The position numbers and the translations under genes were made by a program. The notes under the pieces are model-generated. The model searched no databases, was not told the origin of the DNA, and saw nothing but the letters and a program-made list of their open reading frames with translations. A DNA stretch of 64,000 nt. It comes from Ilyonectria destructans (taxonomy: Eukaryota > Ascomycota > Sordariomycetes > Hypocreales > Nectriaceae). The stretch is from positions 434,001 through 498,000 of the forward strand of contig JAHEWK010000005.1 in assembly GCA_020740775.1 (NCBI GenBank), read 5' to 3'. How positions within the stretch are numbered: position 1 is the stretch's first letter; each line of letters starts with the position of its first letter. Positions 23,149 through 33,787 of this stretch are shown in pieces.

Positions 23149-24829
23149 ATGTCCGAGAAAATCGAGGAGACAGCTGCCGCACAGTCATCGCCTCCAAAGT
23201 CACCAGATGAACCTGCAGATGAGCCTGCTACTGCCGTGACAGGGCCCTCGACCCTTCTTCCGCCCCAGCACTGGGTGGAGACAGCAGAAGTACAGTTGAC
23301 CAACCTACCGCCTACAAAACTTGGCTAACGATGGCATCCCCTGGCAGGATGATGATGCCGACTCAGCCCTGGGAGACACACAGAGCTCAACGGCGTCTGT
23401 CACCTCTAACATCCTCAATTACAGGACCATCCTTGGTCGGAGATTCCATAGTGAACAGGGCGATGCGACCTACTGGTAGAGATATCTCCCCATAAGTCGG
23501 GGAAGAATTCATCGCTAATTGGGATGCGCAAGGGGATCTAACGACGAAAAGCAAAACGAAGCTGCCGATATCAAGTATGTTTAATCTCCAAGCCGCGCCA
23601 TATTGTCATTGTTGATCCTGACATCTTGAAAGTCATCATGTTCAAACCCTAGGTCTAGACGGCAAGCTCTTCCTTGCACCTCTTGATGAGAATAAAATCA
23701 AGGCGAGTTTTAGTCAGGCAGAGGTTACTGCCCTAATCTATTACTGACATGCTGACTTTCATTTATAGACAGTGGTAGACATCGGGACGGGAACAGGTAT
23801 GGAAAATATCCATGACAACTTATTGCATCTCTTTTTATGCCCGACAATCTAATTCGCCTCACCATCTTGTAGGAATTTGGGCTATGTAAGTTGGCGATTA
23901 TTCTTGCTAAGTGATAAATACTGACAAAAACTATCTAGTGACTTCGCCGATGAATTCCCTGGTGCCGACGTCATCGGAACAGACATCTCGCCCATTCAAC
24001 CGAGCTGGGTTCCGCCAAATCTTCAATTGTGAGTTTTTTGGCCACTAGAACTTCGAAAAGCTCCCATCATGGTTCAATTACATGCATCCCACTGTAGCTT
24101 CATGGTCAGATTTGGTCATACCATGATATCTGGAGAAATCGTCTGACAGAACTCGCTGACCTCCATCTTCTGCCTAGTCAAATTGACGACTGCACCCAAG
24201 AGTGGACTTTCGCCCCTGATTCCCTCGACTACGTGCACATTCGTTTCTTGAGCGGCTGCATCGCCGACTGGCCTGCCCTATTCAAGCAAGCCTACAAATG
24301 CCTCAAGCCTGGTGGAATTATCGAAACCATGGAACCATCAGCAAACATAGAGAGTGACGATGGCACTGTTGACGAAACTAGTGCCATGGGTCAGTGGGGT
24401 AAGATCTTTATTGAGGGCGGCCAAAAGATCGGCCGAACATTCACAGTCTTTCAAGACAATGTTCAGAACAAGTCTTTGGAAGAAGCTGGTTTTGTCGATC
24501 TGCATGAGCACCAGTACAAGGTCAGAATTCTTCAAGCCCACTCTACCTCCATGTCCAAGATATAATAGTCGTTCTAACGTTTTCAACCGCAACAGTCACC
24601 AATTGGCCACTGGCCAAAAGACAAAAAGCTTCGAGAGATCGGGCAATATGTTCAACTGAGCATGGAAGCTGACTTTGAGGGGCTGATTGTCTTCATGACC
24701 AATGTTCTGGGGGACTGGACCAAAGAGGACATTCAGGTTTACATCTCTCATCTGCGGCGCGAAATCCGGTCTGGAAAGAAACATGGCTGGTATTGGCAAA
24801 AGATCGTCTGGGCCCGAAAACCGGAATAG
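23149..24829 (+). CDS. LaeA-like SAM-dependent methyltransferase 2
   Basis: Nine exons (23149-23289, 23348-23475, 23533-23574, 23633-23702, 23769-23796, 23873-23885, 23939-24028, 24178-24520, 24596-24829) give 362 residues. Family marks: [36 protein letters not shown] (SAM site, split by three introns), [36 protein letters not shown] and a C-terminal [16 protein letters not shown]. Two splice oddities: the fourth intron appears to use a GC donor (AAG|GCGAGT), and the sixth exon is only 13 nt, lying inside the SAM motif. It is a paralogue of the preceding gene with partly different intron positions. Methylates an unknown acceptor; regulatory role cannot be excluded. Confidence 0.86.
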
Positions 24830-25804
24830 ACATAAATTTCCTGTCGTCTAGCATTTATTCCAAGAGATTTCCGTCCTTGTCCTTGTACATGTACCAAATA
24901 AGCGACCCGATGATGAGAATTACCTCCACTCGAATTATGCGCAGTATGTAGTCGCGCCAGAGATGTAGCGGGCGTAACCTCGGCACGAGATATGAGCATG
25001 TAACATGTTACCAACGCAGCTAACGACACAAGTGAGTGATGGAACTGCAGCCCTGTTTGTTTGTTCGCAATGTTCGATGTGACACTGGAGTTTTATTAGG
25101 AAACGGTATTCGTAAATTGTCCGAACGTCTTTGTAGTGTACGCCTGCGTGATGCTGGCCGATATGGCCGTGGAACTCCGCCTCCCAGTATGAGCCCGGCC
25201 TGCGTTGACGCCATCGTCGTTGAAAGTGGTGCTCTCTCGCGAGGTTGTGATTTAGATCATTGTGGCGATCGGGAAGTGGTCAGGGTCCTTGTACTTATTC
25301 CCTAATATGGGCCACCCTATCAAATGAGACCACGGTTACGACGATGGGTAAAACCACGTTATGCAACGTCATCTCACATCAAGGTTAGACAAACAACACC
25401 ACAATGGCCTCATTATGCGCGGCAATGCTATAATCCCCTCTTCACTATATAATTGTGCCCGCAATTTATAACCCCAAATACATTTTTGCTGATTAATTAG
25501 TACAGATGGGCGGATTACAAATCATAATCGGTCGGTACACAATACTCGCCGGCGGCAAAACATTTAATCACACCGTCCTGGCTAGATACAGACTACTCGC
25601 CGGCGGCATAACATTTGCACCGTCCTAGCACTTCCGGAACAACGCAATCCCGATTCCTGTCCGTCTCCGATGCTAGGAGCACTATGTGCGTATTGTTTCC
25701 TTATTTAACGTCTCGTTCTCAAAGGCAATGAAGATAGCGAGCCCCCTAAGCCAATCTTTATAGTGCTTTCAATTCATCCATCAATTCGAGACTCCAGAAT
25801 CATC
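24830..25804. promoter_or_regulatory. NmrA-gene upstream region with duplicated element
   Basis: Nearly 1 kb without a credible gene. It includes the duplicated element described separately (25536-25629) and a TATA-like ACTATATAATT near 25445. It is the promoter region of the NmrA-like gene. Confidence 0.45.
25536..25629. repeat. Two-copy imperfect direct repeat
   Basis: Copy 1 (25536-25583) and copy 2 (25587-25629) share TACTCGCCGGCGGCA, then AACATTT and CACCGTCCT. They differ by a few substitutions and a short deletion in copy 2. Each copy contains the palindromic core CGCCGGCG. The pair lies 180-270 bp before the NmrA-like start, where a duplicated regulator site would be expected. Confidence 0.75.
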
Positions 25805-27017
25805 ATGGCCCCTAAAGTCATTACCATCGTGGGTGTCACCGGCAATCAAGTACGTACCGACGCGCTGAATTGCCCATCTACAAGAAACTAATCGTTTACC
25901 AGGGTGCCTCTGTCGCTGATGCCTTCATTGAAGAAGGAGGTTGGCATGTCCGCGGCATTACTCGTGATCCCTCCAAGCCGTCGAGCCAAGCCTGGGTCGA
26001 CAAGGGTGTCGAACTCATCAAAGCCGACGTAAATGATGTTTCCTCGCTGAAGAAGGCCTTTGCAGGATCGACTGTGATCTTCGGTGTTACCGACTTTTGG
26101 GGCAACATCGGCGATCCCAAGGCACAGGAACTCGCGAAGTCAACTGGTCGACCCATAAATGCCATCGCCTACGACATCGAAGTCCAACATGGTCGCAACA
26201 TCGTCGATGCCGCAAATTCTACATTGGATACGCTGGATCGCTTCGTGCTCTCAACGCTCTCGGCTACCAAGAAATGGAGCAAGGGGAAGTATGCTCACAA
26301 CTTTCACTTCGATGCCAAGTGGGAGGCAGTCGAGTATCTTAAGGCCACCTATCCAGCCTTGGACAAGAAAACCTCGTACCTGCAGGTCGGGCTTTACATG
26401 ACCAACTGGAAGGCTGATCCCTTCGCTACGCCTGCAAAGGTAGTTCGCAACTTTGCAAGATTTGCGTGCGTGTTGAGTTGAAGTTGAAGTTAACCTGATC
26501 GCAGCAACCTGACGGAACCTTTTTAATAAAGGTGGCCACCGAGGGCGATGCCCCGGTTCCTATGGTCCAGGCACGCCACTCCACAGGTACACGTGCCGTT
26601 CCGAGTTTATACCCCAATATCCATGACTAATAACAGCTCTAGGTTACTTTACTAAGGCTCTCGTGCACGCTGAACCAGGCAAGAATCTACTCGGATACGG
26701 TTCCCTGATAAGCTGGAACGAGTATGCTGCTCTGTGGGGAAAGATCCATGGCGTTACCTGTCGCTTTGAGCGCCTTGATCGTAATGTCGTCGAATCTGCT
26801 ATCCCTGGAGGAATTGGCGAAGAGCTGGCCGACATGTTCGAGTATATCGGAGATTTCGGCTATGATGGCGGTGATCCCAGTGTCGTTCATCCCAAAGATG
26901 TAAGTGTCTTACCCCCTGACCCATGAATTTGTCTAATAACTATTGCAGGTTGGGTTGAACATCCCAGTGCTCACGGCAGAGGAGTATATCAAGAGTGAAG
27001 TGTGGCCTGGGATCTAG
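25805..27017 (+). CDS. NmrA-like NAD(P)-binding protein
   Basis: Five exons (25805-25849, 25903-26439, 26505-26586, 26643-26899, 26949-27017) give 329 residues. The Rossmann motif IVGVTGNQGASVADAF, completed across the first intron, is the NmrA form of GxxGxxG. Further family features are VRGITRDPSKPS, VIFGVTDFWGN, RFVLSTLSATKKWSKGKY and LQVGLYMTNW. NmrA-family proteins bind NAD(P) and act as redox-sensing regulators or as reductases; the usual SDR Tyr-x3-Lys set is not evident. It ends only 172 bp from the TPR-CHAT stop on the other strand. Confidence 0.85.
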
Positions 27018-27189
27018 TAGACTATCTGCCCAGTGACGATTGGACTGGCATTTAAAGGAGATATCTGGAAACCAGTCCAACACTACCCACTACGCCCGAT
27101 ATCAGTAACCGAACAGTGCCTCCATTCTAGAAAACTGGTAACTGTGGCCTGACCGTGTGTCTTCACTCCAAAACACAATATCCCTAACA

Positions 27190-30100
27190 CTACACCCCAA
27201 AATGAACATAAGGAACCCAATACATCAAGTCCATCTCATCTTCATCATAAATTTCGACATCTCTGATGCGTCCTTCTTGCCCCGAACTTGGAATGAGTGT
27301 GTCATCTCCTGTCAAAGTAACTTCTACCCCCGCTGGTTTATCATTTCCTTGCATCCGCACCCAACGATCTCGGATCTCCCTCGTAGCATTGTGCAGACCC
27401 CGAGATACCGATTCATCTGTCATGCCTCCGTCCCTCATCCCTTCGTAGGTAATTTTGGCGATATCAACACAAATTTCGTCGTCTACTTCCCAAAGAGTGC
27501 CGATAACATGGCGGAAGCCTGCGAGTTGGCATCCATTGATTAGGTGGATGCTTTCGTCAATAAGCTTCTCATTGTCGCTTCTACCAGTTCCACAGGCTGA
27601 TAGATAAGCAAGGAACGGTGTTGTGTGCTGCCGAAGGTTGATCTCAAGCAGAGTAGAAATGGTGAGGGGATCATCCTTCCAGTCTTCTAATGATAGGCGG
27701 CTGCTTGATGGATTAACAGGATCTATGCACCCGTGACCAGCAAAGTGAAATATTTTGCAAGTAGGTAGGTGACGTATGATATCCACTTTACGGCACTGAG
27801 GTCTCATAGAGTGAAGCTGCATTGTCGCACAGAGATCCTGCAATACTGCTACCTCCTTCTTAGCAAAAGGAAGGGTCGAATGGCCTGGGGTGTGTTCCAT
27901 TGCGACAAGGATGGCTTCGTTCAAAGATGAAGATGACGCCGGAAGCTCTTGACTGCGAATAATCGTTTTGACTGATAAAGAGTAGGATGATATAACCCTA
28001 TCCAAAACAGTATCAGAAGATCCTGCTTTTAGGTGATGTCCGCTTGCGTGTAATGGAAATCTGCTCAGAGGCCCAGTCGGGATCCACCAAATTCGAGGCC
28101 AAGTATTATGAGATGGAGGTTGAGTAAAGCCCAGAGCGACTAGCACTGGATTGGTAATGACATCCCATAGCCATGATAGAATCCTAGGTCTGTCAAGGCG
28201 GCCTTCCTTTGCTTTCTTCTGGATGTCACCATAAGTCAGATCGGGTAATGAAAGTAGCCGTATCTGATGTTGCTCAATGAGGATAGCATCGCAGCGATAT
28301 CTGCTAACATTGATCACAACGATAGGGCCATGTCTTGCTGCACGTTTGATCTCTGCCTCATTGGGAACAAGCAAGAAGTCTTTAAACTCCGCCTTTCTTC
28401 GAATCTCATTGATCAATTGGTCAAACTCCTGGCCCTTTAGATACCTCCGCTGTGGGTGGCCTTTCCATAGGGACTCTTGGTTTTTGCTGGAGGCATTGCC
28501 CGCAATTGGTGTGTCTAACTCATCGCGAAGAGAGACAAATTTCTCTGCTAGTTCGGGGTACTTCTTTTTCAACGCCATCACATCAATTCGTAGCTCTTCG
28601 AGGGAAGTGGCAAGCACACCACGGCCTTGCTCAAGGAGGCTCAGTGTGGCTAGTGGGCCGGCATTGGCCATACATGCCGTCGCTGCCGCATCGGATGCCA
28701 GTCCGGTCAGTTCGCCAAGAATGTATTGCTTGTCCGAGTTATCCAGTGACCGGAACATCATTGATGGGATGAGAGAAATTGAAGCCCTGGAGATCTCATA
28801 GGCTTTATTCCAGTCTGATGAACCAGCATAAAAATCGATAAGCGGCTGGCTAGCACGTACACGGTCGGTGGCAGGCGAATGAGTTTGATTGAAACCAAAC
28901 GTATAGTTCAGCAAACTTTGTCTTAAATTAGATGATTCACCAGTTGAAGAAAATCGATGCTCGAATGCGTGCGCAATGGCCATGTAGCGAGATGCCCGGT
29001 TGGGATCCTCTTCTGGAGTTGAATCTATAGCTTCTTGCATAGATCGGATACCATCAGGGGTATTTCCACTTTCGAACCGGAGATTCTTGAACAAGTTGCC
29101 AAAGTTGTGTGAGAAGGGTGCCCAATCTTTCTCATCATCTTTTGTCGCCTCCATAATATCGACTCGAAGTTGAGTCGCTTCTTGAAGATCGAGTACATTT
29201 CCCGTGGCAAAGGCCCTAGTCTCGAGCCTATTGCCAAAGTTGTTTGCCACTTTCCTCCAACGCAGGTGATCTCTGGGTGTGATCTCAAAAGCTTTTCGTG
29301 CAAAGAGAATAGCTTGTTCCAGGTCATCTGCTGTACCCATCCTTGAGTATCTACTGCTCAGCAGCGTCCCTAGGCTGCTGTAGACATCAACAAGGTTTCG
29401 ATGGTGTTTTGGGGTCAGATCCAATGCTTTCTGTGCAAATTTGATAGCTTCTTCGAGGTCAGCCATGGCATTGGTTCTCAAATATCTGTCTCTGAGACGA
29501 AGTCCAAGGTTGGTCAATGTCATTGCTTGCACTCCATCTTTCTCCGATTTTGCTTCCAGTGCTTCCTGTGTGATTTTGATAGACTCGTCGAGATGCACTA
29601 CATCGCCGGTCGCGGAATACATTTGGCCAAGCAATACTCCAAGAGTATGTAGAATATCTCCCAAGTCCGGGTGGCCTTTTGCCAGTGATCCTGTTAGGCT
29701 TCTCGTCGAATGAATAGCCTCTTGGAGCGCAGCCATTGAGCCTGTTCTGGCATGTTTGTCACCGAGTTGAGATGCAAGATTTGCGCAACACGTTACCCAG
29801 TCTGGATGTTGACGTGGCAGCAAATTCATTGCTCCCTGAGTCATCTCAATAGCCCTTTCCAAATCAATCATTGTTCCGGTCTTTGAGTACCTCATGTAGA
29901 GCCGGAGTCCAAGGTACATGAGCCGGTCTGGTCTGCATGGGTGGTTCATTGATGTGGCGTCCAGTGCCTCTTCTGAAGCCCCAATGGCTTCATCGAGGAC
30001 ATTAGTGATACCCGTTCTTTCCTGGCTGATGCTCAACATCGTGCCAAGGTTGCTGTAGTATATTGCTCGATTCGCGTCGCCTTTGGGTGTTGATTCCACA

Positions 30101-30552
30101 GCCTTTCGTGCAAATTTTATTGCGTCTTCAATGTCGTCTAGTGCTCCAGTTGTTGAATACCTTTCCCGAAGACCAGCGGCCAAGTTGTTGTAGCATATTC
30201 CTGCGTTTGGATCATCTTTCGCCAAGCGCACCGCCTCGCGTGAAACTCGAATTGATTCCTCAAGATCACTCATCAACCGAGTGCTCAGATATCTCTCCCT
30301 CAAATGCAATCCAAGGTTGCAATAGCAGACTGCTTGGATTATGTGACCCTTGGGTGCGATCCCCACTGCCTCTGAGGTAAGTTGAATGGCTTCGTCGAGG
30401 TCGGCGATTGATCCAGCTTTCGAGTATCTTTCTGCCAAACGATTCCCAAGATTGGACAGTCGCTGTGCTTTTTTCACTTGGTCTCCTGGTGTAGAAGTAA
30501 CTTGGTTCCGTCCAGCCTGGGCGGCCTTGTCAAGATCATCGGCCATAGCCAC
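27190..30552 (-). CDS. TPR-CHAT putative caspase-like protease
   Basis: Intronless, 1120 residues. The N-terminal half (about residues 30-560) is a run of TPR-type repeats about 44-46 residues long, with recurring NLGxRLxxRYxxTG and DLEEAIxxxxxAL. The C-terminal third is a CHAT (caspase HetF-associated with TPR) domain with HFAGHG (His940), LSACGTG (Cys987) and HVIGTLWEVDDE, so the His/Cys dyad is intact. CHAT proteases belong to the caspase-like clan and cleave partner proteins, in several bacterial systems to trigger cell death; TPRs usually sense or bind a partner. In fungi the role is mostly unknown. The intronless frame contrasts with intron-rich neighbours. A second in-frame Met is at residue 3. 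Stands out from the metabolic genes around it. Confidence 0.9.
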   Translation of the reverse strand: MAMADDLDKAAQAGRNQVTSTPGDQVKKAQRLSNLGNRLAERYSKAGSIADLDEAIQLTSEAVGIAPKGHIIQAVCYCNLGLHLRERYLSTRLMSDLEESIRVSREAVRLAKDDPNAGICYNNLAAGLRERYSTTGALDDIEDAIKFARKAVESTPKGDANRAIYYSNLGTMLSISQERTGITNVLDEAIGASEEALDATSMNHPCRPDRLMYLGLRLYMRYSKTGTMIDLERAIEMTQGAMNLLPRQHPDWVTCCANLASQLGDKHARTGSMAALQEAIHSTRSLTGSLAKGHPDLGDILHTLGVLLGQMYSATGDVVHLDESIKITQEALEAKSEKDGVQAMTLTNLGLRLRDRYLRTNAMADLEEAIKFAQKALDLTPKHHRNLVDVYSSLGTLLSSRYSRMGTADDLEQAILFARKAFEITPRDHLRWRKVANNFGNRLETRAFATGNVLDLQEATQLRVDIMEATKDDEKDWAPFSHNFGNLFKNLRFESGNTPDGIRSMQEAIDSTPEEDPNRASRYMAIAHAFEHRFSSTGESSNLRQSLLNYTFGFNQTHSPATDRVRASQPLIDFYAGSSDWNKAYEISRASISLIPSMMFRSLDNSDKQYILGELTGLASDAAATACMANAGPLATLSLLEQGRGVLATSLEELRIDVMALKKKYPELAEKFVSLRDELDTPIAGNASSKNQESLWKGHPQRRYLKGQEFDQLINEIRRKAEFKDFLLVPNEAEIKRAARHGPIVVINVSRYRCDAILIEQHQIRLLSLPDLTYGDIQKKAKEGRLDRPRILSWLWDVITNPVLVALGFTQPPSHNTWPRIWWIPTGPLSRFPLHASGHHLKAGSSDTVLDRVISSYSLSVKTIIRSQELPASSSSLNEAILVAMEHTPGHSTLPFAKKEVAVLQDLCATMQLHSMRPQCRKVDIIRHLPTCKIFHFAGHGCIDPVNPSSSRLSLEDWKDDPLTISTLLEINLRQHTTPFLAYLSACGTGRSDNEKLIDESIHLINGCQLAGFRHVIGTLWEVDDEICVDIAKITYEGMRDGGMTDESVSRGLHNATREIRDRWVRMQGNDKPAGVEVTLTGDDTLIPSSGQEGRIRDVEIYDEDEMDLMYWVPYVHFGV

Positions 30553-31805
30553 GAAATAATCCCGAGACGATTAGGATATAAGCAAGTAGTACAGAATTGA
30601 TAGAACGCTTGATCACAAAACATAGGAGGCCATACGTGGTGTATTTATTTCCTTCTAGAGGGATGTGGTAAGACACAATTAGGTCTGAGACGCAGCCTGA
30701 TGCCCGCTGACTCAATACTCCGAACCTCCGAGCGCTGGCATAACACTGTCCTCATATCTCTCAATGTCAAGCCACATTGCGACAGTTCATTGGTTTGGAT
30801 AGCTCCGTGGACCGATGAGACAACACCAGGAGTCGAATACGTGACGTGTATTACCCTAACTGAGGGAATATTTCAATCCCAGCCGTAACGTGGCTGCCTG
30901 TTAATCACAAGAGTACACTTGGCTCCATGATATGATTTGCTGATCAAGACAGCGTTTCATTAGACGCTTTCTGTTACTCGAGGTCTAACCCAAAGCAGTT
31001 GAAAAGTGCACTTCTGCCTGGGCAGCTGAGTCAAGCCACATGCAGCAATCCCCTCAACGGTGCATATATCTTGGCAGTGGAGAGCGTGTGACCAAGTTTC
31101 ATTGCCAAGCCCGACCAGGGAGATTTGAAGAGTGGTCGCTTATGTGCCGAGACGTGTTCGTTTTTCTGCGGAACGTTAGACCGGCGCCTTTTGTGGTTCA
31201 CTATTGGATTGTCCTGGCAGCGCTATGAAATGCGAAACGGTGAAGCTGGCGCAATGCAGAAGTGGCGTACTCCGAGGCAGATTTCAGGCAAATAATACGA
31301 AGCCCTTATCTGGGCATCAATCGCCTCAGGTCTTGCTCTTTCGCCGCCACTGTTGGGTCGCACCATCCATCGAACCATGGCAAAACCCTGAAGATGGCAG
31401 AAATCATCTCTCAGCTCGCTTGAAATATTTTACTGACCATTTTAACTGTTCTCACACACACAGCACAATCCATACTAGACTGATGTTGAATGTTATTAAC
31501 ACTACGCTGTGAGTTTGGAAGATTACATTCATCAATCGAAAAGGGCTTTCTAGGTAATGACAGAGAAACAATTTCCCAGGCAAGCAAACCAGCCAGCTAA
31601 GTTACCCACTTACTGATCTCTAAGTGGAGGCTCACGTCCCAGCAATGTGGACACGTGTGCTCTAGGCTTCTAGATGCCCTTCATCAAGCAAAAGCCAAAA
31701 CGGGAGGGGCAAAATTGTTAGTGACCACCTGACAAAGTACGTTGCGGTACGAGGGATTGAAGAACGAGCAACCTTTAGTACAGAAGACCAAGTCATGTTT
31801 TACCA
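30553..31805. other. Gene-free region upstream of TPR-CHAT
   Basis: About 1.25 kb between the TPR-CHAT start and the 3' end of the ankyrin frame, both on the minus strand. Only short frames without family features are present. It should contain the TPR-CHAT promoter. Confidence 0.4.
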
Positions 31806-32981
31806 CTAGTCCCAATAGCCTCCAACGGAAGTTCGCCAAATTACTTCGTGCTGACAGAGTGTACCGTTCAGCCAATCCTCAAGCGACTTTCTCTGCCTTC
31901 TCCTCCTCAATCTCGCCCCCTTATCATGTCGCAACCTCGCTATCTCCTTATTATCCCCATACATCCAAATTTCATACAGAGCGCTTCTACCTATTCTATC
32001 TCGTGCATGGATGTCTGCTCCACGATCTATCAATAACTCGACGACGTCGTATCTCGTCTGCTACGCAGCTGTCGTAAGCGGCGTTCTTCCCTCTGCGTCT
32101 CTAGCTTCAATGTCGGCACTGTGTTCAAGTAATGTAGCAACAACAGAAGCACGCCCATGGTGTGCAGCTGCGTGGAGTGGTGTCAAGTCTGATATCCTCG
32201 GTTCACGGAAGAAGGCCTTGCGGTGAATGAACCTGCGGTATGCCTCAACATTGGCGCCCTTGGAGAGAAGTATCTCAACTAAGCTTGCGTCGCCTTCTGT
32301 GGCTGCTAAAAGGAGTGGAGTTTGGTCTAGGAAGTCTCCATGATCTATTCTGGCACCTGCTTCCATGAGTGTGATGAGAATACTCTCGCCTCCTGAGCTC
32401 GCCGCAATCGACATTGCCGTTTTGCCGTAATTGTTGATCCTTTCAAGATTGGCTCCCTGGTGAAGCAGGAGTTTCACTGCCTCAAGGTGTTTGTGGCGAC
32501 AGGCTCGCATCAAAGGTGTGGTCATACCCCTATCTGCGGACTCGATATCCGCGCCCTTCTCGATGAGCATTTGCATGACTTCCACGTGACCGGCAGTGGC
32601 AGCAATGAAGATTGCCATCTCTCCTTTCTTGTTTTCAAGCTCGATATCAGCGCCGTGCATCAGCAACAATTTGACCATTCCTGCCTGTCCATCGCCGGCT
32701 GCGATACAGAGGGCTGTGGTCGATGGCGTTAATCCAAACGATAGCCAGGCGACAGATGTCTGGTCTATTTTTGCCCCATTGTCAATTAGGATCTGGGAAA
32801 TCTTCTCATGGTTGTGTTCGGCAGCCACTGCCAGTGGTGTCAGGCCGCCCTGCGTCCTGATTTCGACGTTTGCTCCGCGACGAATCAGTAGGCTGACGGC
32901 GTCCTCGTTTCCCGATCTGATGGCATAGAATAATGGCGTCCTTTCTCTACTGTCCGGGACATTTGGTCCACCGGCGTAGAG
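31806..32981 (-). pseudogene. Ankyrin-repeat gene remnant, nonsense-interrupted
   Basis: One minus-strand frame runs from 32981 to 31806 and encodes roughly ten ankyrin repeats, with marks such as RTPLFYAIRSGNEDAVSLL, TPLAVAAEHNHEKI, TPLLLAATEGDASLVEILL and TPLHAAAHHGRASVVATLL. An in-frame TAG at 32061-32063 falls inside a repeat (TPLTTAA-stop-QTRYDVVELL) and the same frame carries on for about 85 codons, so this is a point nonsense and not a domain boundary. Upstream the frame is closed by two TAG codons at 32982-32987 with no Met start. A splice acceptor there could join an unseen exon, but I found none. Ankyrin arrays are often the sensor end of fungal NLR proteins. No NACHT or effector domain is present. 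Confidence 0.72.
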
Positions 32982-33787
32982 CTACTAAAGCTGCTAGAGA
33001 AGACTCAGAAGAAAGTTGCATAAGTTATCTAGGGGTAGAGGGTTTAGTTGAAGGTTTCCAGGCGAAGGCTTAGGGGGGGGGGGCAGTCATTATATATCAA
33101 GGTTACCTTACTTTAATTCACTTTATTGAGCAACAAAATGGGGCCATGACGAACAATATCACCCTGCCCATCATAATTCCGAGTCTTAACCTAGTACCCC
33201 GCTATCCATTTAGTCCCTAAGGACATAGTTAGCTGGTAAGTAGCTTGAGTTTGGGTTCGGACAAGTCAGGTTATTTATCCGGACCTCGTAGAGAACTTCG
33301 GGGGGACAAGGAAAATGTCCGAAAGGTAAAATGCAAGGACCGCCATCAACCAATTACATCAATGTGCGATTGCCAGTGCGTGTAGCGTTCATGAATGCCA
33401 AGGCTTGTAGATGTTTGTCTCCGAAGCAGAATAAACAAGAGACAGCATATCGCGTCGTCTTGGAATTTCTTCGGTAACAGTCAGAACGGATGTATGAAGA
33501 TTCGTTGATAATCAGCATTAATTAACCGAGAACTCGGGGACCATTGGCCTTCTTCGAAATGATTGTTGATCCGTCGGCCGGGGTCCGATAGGGAAAACGG
33601 ATAATTTCCTAAAATCCCGAAGTGAAAGAATGCCGTGGACATTTGCCCCGTAGCTGAGTCATGAAGGCCCAATAGATGTTGCGGCAACCGGTTGTAGTGT
33701 TCACCACAGGGTCGTATATATTCACGGATTACTACGCTACTATAGTTTCAGTACGAATATACTGCATCACATTGGAGTGCAGAAATC
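32982..33787. other. Gene-free region between ankyrin remnant and P450
   Basis: About 800 bp with a ten-base G run at 33073-33082. It lies upstream of both divergent neighbours. I see no ankyrin, NACHT or other coding continuation on the minus strand and no repeat. Confidence 0.4.
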
